From: Typhlomys cinereus
Taxonomy: Eukaryota; Chordata; Mammalia; Rodentia; Platacanthomyidae
Assembly: GCA_023101885.1 (NCBI GenBank)
Contig: JALPQD010000005.1
Location: 2,375,020 to 2,439,019 of the forward strand
Direction of reading: 5' to 3'
Length of the DNA stretch: 64,000 nucleotides
Positions 56,265-64,000 of this stretch are shown piece after piece (the first letter of the stretch is position 1; every line of letters begins with the position of its first letter). The notes under the pieces are model-generated. The model was not told where the DNA came from. It worked only from the letters and a program-made list of their open reading frames with translations, and searched no databases. Position numbers and translations under genes: made by a program.

Positions 56265-56548
56265 TTTTTTTTTTTTTATTATTATTTATTCAACTGTGTG
56301 CATGTGCGTGTGTATGTGCGCGCGCGCGTGTGTGTCTGTGTATGTGTAGAACCACGGACGAATTCGCGAACCACCATGGACGCCTCCCCCTCCTTCTGCC
56401 CCGGGATTCACAGGCTCCGCCCTACCAGGACCAGAAGCGCAGGCCGCCCCCGCTTCCACCTGGCGTCTATACGTGGGATCTGGGATCCGAACTCAGGACC
56501 TTCCGCCTACAAGGCGGAGGCTTAACCCCTGAGCCACCTCTCCAGCCC
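56265..56548 (-). repeat. Young SINE (family A)
   Basis: Full length, head ending at 56548. Plus-strand T-run at 56265-56278 (reversed A-tail) and TG/CG-alternating stretch at about 56296-56348. Perfect 16-base duplication cagtctcagttttctt (56249-56264 and 56549-56564). Confidence 0.95.
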
Positions 56549-56649
56549 CAGTCTCAGTTTTCTTGCCCATGTTCGCCTCATCCTGTCCCTAAGTACCAGT
56601 GTTATCACCAGGGAGTCTCACCTCCTTCAGTAGCTTTCGATGCCCTGTC

Positions 56650-56711
56650 TAGGCCTAGGATGTAGCTCCGTGGTAGAGCCTTTGTCTAACATGCACGACG
56701 CCCTAAGTTTA
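56650..56711 (+). repeat. ID-like SINE, cut by repeat copy 2
   Basis: 'cctaggatgtagctccgtggtagagcctttgtctaacatgcacgacgccctaagttta' is an ID body that stops where the 250-bp repeat copy 2 begins. A-rich sequence after that copy (56959-56985) could be its separated tail. Confidence 0.75.
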
Positions 56712-56957
56712 TGAGACTTACTACTCCCTAGAATCCAAAATGCTTATCATGGACAAGGCCAAATAGGTATGCGTGTTGTCACCACATTGTCTGCTTAACG
56801 TCTAAATCGGCCTTCGAAACTTTCACATTGTTCCTTAGATAATCGGATAACTTTTATGTTTTTTTTTTTTGATAGCTTATACTTGGTCTTTGATCCCTGA
56901 TCTTGCTATGTGAATAAATGTTATTGGGCCTGAGACTCGGGGCTTCTACCTCTGCTC
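56712..56957 (+). repeat. 250-bp direct repeat, copy 2
   Basis: 246-base near-identical copy of 55733-55982 (T-run of 12). It interrupts an ID element. A perfect 10-base inverted pair, agtttatgag (56706-56715) and ctcataaact (56955-56964), overlaps its two edges. It is absent at copy 1. No direct target duplication is visible. Confidence 0.9.
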
Positions 56958-56989
56958 ATAAACTAAATAAGAAAAAGTAAAATTCTATC

Positions 56990-57360
56990 CCTTCTGCTCA
57001 GATTCTGCTCCTCGCAACGCTGTGTAGATATCCATTTGCCATCGTAGTATCTCTCCTTGGAAAACTAGCATTGGACATGGTAGCTCAAAATAGAATTCTT
57101 TATTTTTAATCTGCCCAGTCTCCTGACCCTAATTCCTGCTGCCAACAGCACTACCCAGGTGCCCAGTTCCTGGGGCTGTGCTTAGTTTCTATTTCTTTCT
57201 CACATGCCTTACTCATCTATTATCATATTTTCCTCTGAAATGTATCCAAAATCTGACCTTATCTTACCGATTTTGCTGCTACCATCCTGGTCTAGCCTAA
57301 AAAGAAATGCTACTCCCTGCATCTTCCCATCCTGAATTCTTCTGTATCCTGGAGCTAACA
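56990..57360. other. No feature seen
   Basis: Unique sequence. Confidence 0.45.
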
Positions 57361-57363
57361 TGT

Positions 57364-57705
57364 GGCAGATAGTTACAGATGTCAATTTAACAAATGAAGG
57401 CTGAGCTTTCAGGCACATCTCTGAAGAGTTATTCAGGCAGGCCCTGAGCAAGCCTGTGGCAGAATTGTCTAATTGCTACGGGAAGACCCAGCCCACAGTG
57501 AGTGGGATCCTTCCCTCGGCAGGAGGCTAAGTTGGAGAGAAGCTGGTTTAGTATCTTGGCAGAACAGCATACAGCAAGAGAGACAGTAGCCCACTTCTCA
57601 GCAACTCCTGTGGCTGTGGGGTGGCTAGTTCCCTCGGCCCTTGACGCTGATGTGAACCATCCTGTCCTGTTGGTCAACGAAACGGAGAATCACAAGCTGG
57701 ACCCC
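57364..57705 (+). mobile_element. ERVL/MT2-like LTR remnant
   Basis: 'cagatgtcaatttaacaaatg', 'cctgtggcagaattgtctaattgctacgggaagacccagcccacagtgagtggg', 'ggctagttccctcggcccttgacgctgatgtgaacc' follow ERVL LTR order. Diverged, no duplication found. Confidence 0.7.
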
Positions 57706-57859
57706 TTGTTTCCCCGAGGAAGGTGAAAGTTACATACAGAGGGACATTTCCAAAGTGCGGACCATGTCCTACCACTCGACACTTTCCTCAGGCTCCTATT
57801 CCTCTCACAACAACACCTGATCCTTGGCTTGGCCCCAGCATCCGTGCTCCACAGACCTT

Positions 57860-58220
57860 CTGCCCTCATCTGTCGCTCTTGCACCTCTCTCTGCTTCTTT
57901 ATTGCTCTCTAGCCATCGCAGTCTCTCATCTGCAGAACGTTGCTCCCATCCCATCCTTTGCAACACTGTGCTCCGCACACCTTTCTTTAGGTCTCTGCTT
58001 CTACGCGCTGAGTGCTCCATTCCTTATGCAGAAGGACGCTCTCACCAGCCTTGCTTAACACAGACACCACCCACACCCCATGGTCCCCACCTTTCGTGCC
58101 TTCTCTGCTTCTCTCCATACTGTTTCATAGCCCGTTCCCCTGGATGGAGTGCTTCTCCGTCACCTGCAGCTGTACCTGACACGCAGTGAGTTCTTAGCAT
58201 ATGCTGCAAGAATAAACACA
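57860..58220 (+). repeat. Possible LINE-2 3' end
   Basis: Ct-rich 'cctctctgcttctttattgctctctagcc' style sequence ends with 'cagctgtacctgacacgcagtgagttcttagcatatgctgcaagaataaac', like the 'gtgcctggcacatagtaggcgctcaataaat' end of L2. Very old, weak match. Confidence 0.35.
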
Positions 58221-58324
58221 TTTCTACGGCAGAGACATGGTTTGAAAGATTTCTTTCCATGCTCTTAGAATGTGTTCTGTGAAAATTCAGTGAGTAGGAG
58301 ACAGTGAAAACTATGCCTGGCACG

Positions 58325-58458
58325 TGCTCCTGTGTGTATGTGTGTGCACATATGCATATTTGCAGGAGCATGTAGGAATATGTGTGCACATATATACATA
58401 TGTGTATGCACCTCAAGAGTGCATGTGCATTCATGGGTAGTTACATGCATGCAGAGTT
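58325..58458. repeat. TG/CA-rich alternating tract
   Basis: Imperfect tgtgtg, acatat and tgcatg units over about 130 bases. Confidence 0.75.
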
Positions 58459-58459
58459 T

Positions 58460-59200
58460 TCCCCTCCTGTGTCTGTTGTTGCCTATTACGTCATTCAAAA
58501 TAGAATTCTAATCCCTCCTGGCTTCTATCCAGACCAACAGGATTTAGAGCATGGCCCAAGCAAACCTTTTCTTCCTTATTCATTTCTCAAATGCTTATCC
58601 ACATCCACACCCACACTTAGCCTTAGCAAACAAATTCCTTACAGAACACAGTAAGCCGACCAAATGTATGAAAATCTTTATTTACAGAGAGTTTAGGAAG
58701 TGTTTATTCATCTCACAAAAGGAACCTTTGCTTTGCATGAAGACCCGCCCCAGGAATTCTTTCAATTACAAGAACTAGACCTTGGCCACAGCATCTCCCA
58801 GAAGAAAGGGAAGCAGGTCTCCACGTTCAGTAACAATCCTGCCCCTGTGCCATTGGTTCTTAATCCTGATACTCTGAGGTTTCACGAGTTATTCTTGCTT
58901 CAGTCTTATGACAATTTAGTTGTATCACTTGAGTTTCTTGAAATTTTACAAATCATCTGATTCATTGTTAGGGAAAACAAAAATATAGCATATTCTGGGT
59001 CATTTAGTTTGGAGGAAAAGGATTTTGTGCACTTAAAGAGGACAAAGTTCCTTTTTCTCCCCCATTGTGGAATAGCTAGTAAGAGACTAATCTGTTGTAA
59101 ACAACTCGTAAGTTGTTTTTAAAAAAAAAGTATGTAAAGTAATTGCTTTCAGATTTTAGACAGAACCGCAGCTTCTGAGAGAAGGAAAACAAATGCGACG
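58460..59200. other. No feature seen
   Basis: AT-rich unique sequence. Confidence 0.45.
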
Positions 59201-59204
59201 AATC

Positions 59205-59446
59205 CCTCAACTGCTCTGGCTTTTCTGTGTGTATGTGTGACGCTCTGGGGCTAACACCAGCACCCCACATGTGCTAGGCGAGCACCTGCTACTGGGCAGC
59301 AGTTTTAATGCTCTTTTCAAGACAGGGTCTCTTCACGTTGGCCAAAGGAAGGAGCTCATTTCATGCTCAGGCCAGCCTTGAACCTGCAAGTCTACGGCCC
59401 CAGACTCCCGAGCAAAAGAGATTGCCGCTTGCACCACCTGCCTCGT

Positions 59447-59496
<50 letters not shown>
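59205..59496 (-). repeat. ID + B1 SINE pieces with (GT)n
   Basis: 59240-59305: reversed ID-like ('ctggggctaacaccagcaccccacatgtgctaggcgagcacc'). 59318-59450: reversed B1 ('tcaagacagggtctcttcacgttggcc ... ccagccttgaacctgc'). 59452-59496: (GT)n. Confidence 0.7.
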
Positions 59497-59498
<2 letters not shown>

Positions 59499-59499
59499 G

Positions 59500-59885
59500 C
59501 ACCTTACCTAGTGCAGTACAGGGGAGCATGCCCATAGACAACTTCTTGTTGAGCCAAGATGACAGAATAGATGGATGGAATGTTTAGGTACCTGTTTGAA
59601 CTCTCCCATGTGTTTAAATATGAATGTTAAACTGTGCTCTTGTGAGGCAAAATGCCGTGCATCTGAGCAAAGGGGTAACTATCAGGAAAGGGACAGTCAC
59701 TGTGGTGCTGTGAGCTAAACACCTAGTGAAGGTCTCCCAGGAGTGGGAGACGTTTAAGCTCTGATTGTCTCCACGCACCTCACTGGACGCTACAGGCAGC
59801 CAGCACAGAGAGAATCACCTCTTAGGAGGGATCCGCTCTATTAATACCTCCTACTCTAAAGAGACATAAAAACAACCATGAAGCT
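59500..59885. other. No feature seen
   Basis: Unique sequence. Confidence 0.45.
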
Positions 59886-59886
59886 G

Positions 59887-59998
59887 GATCGGTAGTGTCA
59901 TACCCGTAATCCCAGCTTCTCAGGAAGCTGAAGCAGGAGAATCCTGAGTTCAAGTCAACACTGGTCTACAGGGCAAGAAGCCACCTTAGAAGAAAATT
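59887..59998 (+). repeat. B1-like SINE
   Basis: 'cggtagtgtcatacccgtaatcccagcttctcaggaagctgaagcaggagaatcctgagttcaag ... ctggtctacagggc'; A-rich end. Confidence 0.8.
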
Positions 59999-60185
59999 AA
60001 ACAACACCAAAGCGATCTACAAATTAGCAGCCTAGTAGAATGAGAATCAACTCTCTGTTAAAGGAAAACATAAAGTCCAGAATTCCAGCACAGCAGTGGT
60101 GACGTCTAACATCCAATCAAAAATTCCTAGACATCTAAACAAGCAGGAAAATGTTTCCCTAAGAAGCAACATCCATGAATAAAAG

Positions 60186-60378
60186 CTGACTCCTGACCAG
60201 TGACATGGTTTGGTGGGTAAAAGTCCTTGCAGCATAAGGCTGGTAACCTGAATTTGGTCACCAGACCCCAGATAAAGGTGCATGGAGAGAAGAGACTCTG
60301 TACTGTTCCCTGACCTCCACACCTGCACTCTGGAACTCGCATATCACACACACATATAACAACGATAATAAATAAAAA
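60186..60378 (+). repeat. B2/B4-type SINE
   Basis: Head 'gaccagtgacatggtttggtgggtaaaagtccttgcagc', body 'accccagataaaggtgcatggagag', 'tgttccctgacctccacacctgc', then a CA- and AATAAA-rich tail. Confidence 0.75.
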
Positions 60379-60575
60379 TGGTGATGCTTCTAGTACTTTC
60401 CCCACACATGCTATGTATGACTTTTGTTCTTAGGGAAGAAGGCTCATATTCGATAATGTAAATGACGGTCTCATTATTTACGATCTTTTTTTGAAAGCTC
60501 TATATCCCTGAAAGAGGGGAAGAATCCCTATGGACCCCGATTATCAAGGTAATCACTAATAAAGAGATAATCTTT

Positions 60576-60847
60576 TTTTAAATTATTTATTCAATTGTGC
60601 ATGTATGGTGTGTGTGCATGTATGTGTGTGTATGTAGAACCACGGACGAATTCGGGAACCACCATGGACGCCTCCACCTCCTTCTTGTTTACTCTGCCCT
60701 GGGATTCACAGGCTCCGCCCTACCAGGACCAGAAACGCAGGCCGTCCCCGCTTCCGCCTGGCGTCTATACGTGGAGTCTAGGATCCGAACTCAGGACCTT
60801 CTGCCTGCAAGGCAAAGGCTTAACCCCTGAGCCACCTCTCCAGCCCC
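60576..60847 (-). repeat. Young SINE (family A)
   Basis: Full length, head ending at 60847. Perfect 13-base duplication aagagataatctt (60563-60575, 60848-60860). Very similar to the copy at 56265-56548. Confidence 0.95.
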
Positions 60848-61009
60848 AAGAGATAATCTTAAAGCACAAAGAATTCCTAGGACTCTAGAAGGCAAAGGAC
60901 AATCCTAAGACACAGACCAAGGACAAAGCAGGAGGTTTGCAGGACGAACCCACAAATAATCCTTAGCCACACAAGAAGATGAGCCACTTCATTTATCCTA
61001 AGAAAAATG

Positions 61010-61105
61010 TAAATTAAAATTGTAATTAGATAACATTTAGGAGGCCGAGAAAGGATGAGTTCTGGGCTAGGCCAGACTAAGTAGCAAGATTCTCTTTCAA
61101 AACAT
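61010..61105 (+). repeat. B1-like SINE fragment
   Basis: 'aggaggccgagaaaggatgagttctgggctaggccagactaagtagcaagattctctttcaaaac' is a B1 3' half. Confidence 0.65.
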
Positions 61106-61109
61106 CCAA

Positions 61110-61970
61110 ACTTCAAGGAGATGGCATTCTCACCTTTCATATTGACCAAGTTATCCAAGAGACTGTCAGCTCATCAGTTCAGTTCGTAGAGCTGCAGAGA
61201 AGCACAGATAATGGGCAGCAATATAAAATGGTGCAGAGACCTTGGTGCCGAACTGCCGTTGAATAATGCGATTTACATTTACAACACCGTCACTAGATAT
61301 TCATTTTTCTGTCCAGTAAGCTGTAGTCTTGCAATGTTTGCTGGTTTCCCTGAAAACTGTGCAGCTCATCAAACCAAACTAGTATCTTCTCTGATCTTAG
61401 GGTCCCCAAGATTATCATTGTCAACACATAACTGTTCTTTGTCTCTGTTGTTGCTGTGGATTCCGCCTACATGTTGGGAAAACGGCATTGCAACATGCAA
61501 CTGAGACAATGCCAAAGCCCCTCACAGGCTCCCGGAACATTGCAGGAGGAAGCAGAATGTGTAAGAGACAGTTAAGGAGGGCAGAGTGTATGCATAGAGC
61601 TTGAGGAGATTGTAGCTACATTGAACTCTAACCACCATGACTGCCAGAGTGACCTGCCTAGTTTCCTAGTTAAATAGTTTAACTATGAGAAGCATATATA
61701 GGGCTTTTTACCACAAGGCCTTGGCTTCATGGATATACCTGACCTTTTAAGACAAGCAGGGCACATTCCAGCCAGGATGAAGTGTCTTTCACCCTAACTC
61801 ATCCATGTGTCCCTCGGGGCACCTAGAACCACCTGTCTGCCAGTAAGTCCATCAGTAATTGCACTCTGCATAATTCTAGATCCGTCTGCTTTCCTGTCTT
61901 TGGTCTTGGGAACCTTGAGGCTGGTCCTCATTGGCTTATTCTCAACCTTTGTTTCTTTTTAAGCTAAGGT
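61110..61970. other. No feature seen
   Basis: Unique sequence. Confidence 0.45.
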
Positions 61971-61973
61971 AGG

Positions 61974-62352
61974 TGCTGTGGTTTGAAGGTGAAAGATTCC
62001 CCACAGGCTCCTGTGTTTGAATACTTGGTCCCTAGACGGTGGCGCTGTTTCTGGAAGGTTGTGGAACCTTTAGGAGGTAGGGTCTTGCAAAAGGGTGTGT
62101 GTCATTGGATGGGGAGCTGGGGGTGAAGAGGGTGAATCTTGAGGTTTGATAGCCTGACTTCACCTCCTGTCTCTTCTTGTTTCCTGTTCTATCCGGATGC
62201 AAGGAGGCGGGAGGTCCCAGCTGTGGCTCCTCCTGCTTTCCCGTCCATGACGGACTGTAATCCTCTCCAACTGTAATTCCACAAGAGACGCTTAAGTTGC
62301 TTCTTGTTAGGTATTTGGTCACAGTAACAAGGAAAATAACTAACCCAGTGGG
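61974..62352 (+). mobile_element. MaLR-like LTR, old
   Basis: 'tgctgtggtttgaaggtgaaagattccccacaggctcctgtgtttgaatacttggtccc', 'gtggaacctttaggaggtagggtcttgc', 'catgacggactgtaatcctctcc', 'ggtcacagtaacaaggaaaataac' follow MaLR LTR order. No duplication confirmed. Confidence 0.8.
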
Positions 62353-62354
62353 GT

Positions 62355-63000
62355 TCATTTCAGTCATGTGATTCTACTTTTAAAAGTATGTGTCTTTGAA
62401 TGAATTTTCAGAGGCAGTAAATGGAAAAGTTCATTAAAAATCAATTCAAGCTGTGGCAGTTCTGAAGAAGTGATGTCATGTGACTTCTATTTTGGTGTGA
62501 AATGAAATCTACGTACAGAGCAGCGTTCAGGTCCTCTGGGGCTGAGGGGAGGGGAGGGAGAGAGGATGGAAACTTAAAGACAAAGATAGAAAATATGCCC
62601 ACACTCAAACTTTGAATGATTTATGAGATCTGTAAAAATTAAGTAAACCTCTCATTTGCCTGTTTTCAAACATGTTACCTTGGGGAAGAACAATGCCAAA
62701 GCTCGTTTATGAAGCTAAAATGATGACAATATTTTTCTTGAAAATGGCATTTGGTCACAGAGCTTCATTTTACAGAATGATTATGACACTCACAAGTGAT
62801 GGGAGAAGGCAGCATTTGTAAGTGATGCTTGATTTATAAATACCTTTCTCATATTCATGGACAGGGAGGAAGAGAGGCCACAAGTGGCCAGGGTTGCCAC
62901 GCTGAGCCCTGACTCTTGGGAAGTCCTAACACCAGTCTGCTTTTCATTATTTACCGACAACTTTTCCTCGAATTTTCTGAAATAACAAAAATCAGATTTC
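62355..63000. other. No feature seen
   Basis: AT-rich unique sequence. Confidence 0.45.
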
Positions 63001-63007
63001 TTTCTTC

Positions 63008-63560
63008 CTTTTTTTTAAAACAATGCAATTGAGACAAACTATAATTCTTGGAGCTATAACATTTTCTTTATTATCCTCCATCCCTTATTTTCTCTGTCCC
63101 CTCTCCCTTAAACTCGTTCCCCATGATTTCCCTTTCTGTCTTCCTATCACTTTTGTTCTTTTACTTCCCTTCCTTTTAAGATGCCTTATCCCATCCCGGA
63201 CTTCATTATAACTCCCCATCTATTTCCCGGGTGTTAACAGATATTCCAAGTTAAGTAAACAAATCTGAAGACTCAAAACTAGGATCTACAAGTAAGAAAG
63301 GACTTGGGATATTTGTCTTTCTAGATCTGCATGACCTCATAATTGTTTTCCAGTTCCATCCATTTGCCTGAGATTTCACTATTTTTAGATAGCTGTATAT
63401 AATATTCCATTGTGCCTATGAACCACATTTTTATCCTCTGTTTGTCAGCTGGTGGATATCTAGGCTGATGCCAATAAGTTACAAACATTTTCTCTTTGGA
63501 CGTGAAATTATTTAGAAGCCTAATGAAAGCTGTGTCTTGTTCATGTGCTAAAGTATCAAT
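63008..63560 (-). mobile_element. Rodent LINE-1 3' end
   Basis: T-run (reversed A-tail, 63009-63017), a C/T-rich UTR-like part, then 'gcctgagatttcactatttttagatagctgtatataatattccattgtgcctatgaaccacatttttatcctctgtttgtcagctggtggatatctaggctgatgcc', the reversed L1 ORF2 end. 5'-truncated. Confidence 0.85.
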
Positions 63561-63651
63561 AAAATAAATCTATTGTTCACTGATCTACTTGTCTGATTGA
63601 CTAAGATCATTATTTAATATTGCTTTATGATTTTATATGAGATCTCTCTCT

Positions 63652-63653
<2 letters not shown>

Positions 63654-63695
<42 letters not shown>

Positions 63696-63960
63696 CATCA
63701 TGTGTGTGTATAGGCACATGAGTGTCATGGCGTGTGTGTGATCAGAAGATAACCTTTAGGTATGGTCCTCTCCTCTCCAGCTTGAGACAAATTAGCTCCT
63801 CCTCTTCTTTACTAGGTAAGCCAGGCTAACTGGCCTTCAGGCTTCTAGATATTCTCCCGGCTCCTCCCACTTCCCATTGCTACACTATGGGATTCTGTGG
63901 CAGATGCTTTTACCTGCTGTGACATCATCTCATTCCCTCAGTCACCAAATCTTACTGTCT
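63654..63960 (-). repeat. B4-like SINE with (GT)n
   Basis: (GT)n at 63654-63691, then reversed B1-like body ('cttgagacaaattagctcctcctcttctttactaggtaagccaggctaactggcc') and reversed head ('gctgtgacatcatctcattccc'). Diverged. Confidence 0.7.
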
Positions 63961-63981
63961 CTTTAGGCTAGGCCACCCTCG

Positions 63982-64000
63982 CCTATCTGTCTGTCTGTCT
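63982..64000. repeat. (CTGT)n microsatellite, cut by window end
   Basis: ctatctgtctgtctgtct runs to the last base. Confidence 0.85.

Overview
The window looks like non-coding nuclear DNA from a rodent of the mouse-related clade. It carries B1-like, ID-like and B4-like (ID head plus B1 body) SINEs and ORR1/MT-like ERVL-MaLR LTRs. It also has a high-copy SINE whose tRNA-like head resembles rodent B2 but whose body is not the mouse or rat B2 body. That points away from Mus and Rattus, but I cannot name the species. I found no protein-coding gene, rRNA gene or functional tRNA gene I can support. Every long open reading frame I checked runs through repeats, microsatellites or unrecognised sequence.

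Layout. 1-9 kb: B1/B4/ID SINEs, microsatellites, two MIR fragments and the first full copy of the young SINE family (6751). 8.8-10.8 kb: a solo MaLR LTR with a perfect 5-bp target duplication inside a B1-ID SINE, then an old L1 3' end. 11.5-11.7 kb: a very short CpG-dense patch with an NRF1-like site and a splice-donor-like sequence. 12.0-12.85 kb: a long degenerate purine/pyrimidine-alternating tract. 13-19 kb: mostly unique sequence with old MIRs. 19.7-21.9 kb: degenerate interstitial telomeric repeats interrupted by two nested SINEs. 21.9-23.3 kb: a MaLR internal region. 24.24-24.40 kb: a seven-copy 23-bp minisatellite. 25.4-27.5 kb: LTR fragments and a tandem SINE pair. 28-36 kb: mostly unique, AT-rich sequence with scattered ID/B4 SINEs.

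36.4-44.1 kb is a nested transposon cluster. L1 remnants are split by a solo LTR (duplication TATCT/CATCT), a second LTR-like block and SINEs. An older LTR is split by a complete MaLR provirus (38871-41120, duplication TGATG), which itself holds a young SINE. Further on are a second L1 split by a solo LTR (GAAGC) and a second MaLR provirus (42776-44082, GCAAT) with another young SINE. 44.8-45.95 kb holds a 76-bp inverted repeat around a B4 SINE that is itself interrupted by an LTR composite (duplication TGGCC). 46-58 kb: LTR fragments, a large unrecognised block, MIRs, an L1 3' end, microsatellites and a pair of nearly identical 250-bp direct repeats about 1 kb apart. 58-64 kb: SINEs, one MaLR-like LTR, a minus-strand L1 and a terminal B4.

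Nothing here works as an operon or pathway. The main content is a readable insertion history, plus a few structures (inverted repeat, 250-bp duplicate, telomeric block, CpG patch) that known repeat families do not fully explain. Repeat names rest on recalled family features, not on a database search.
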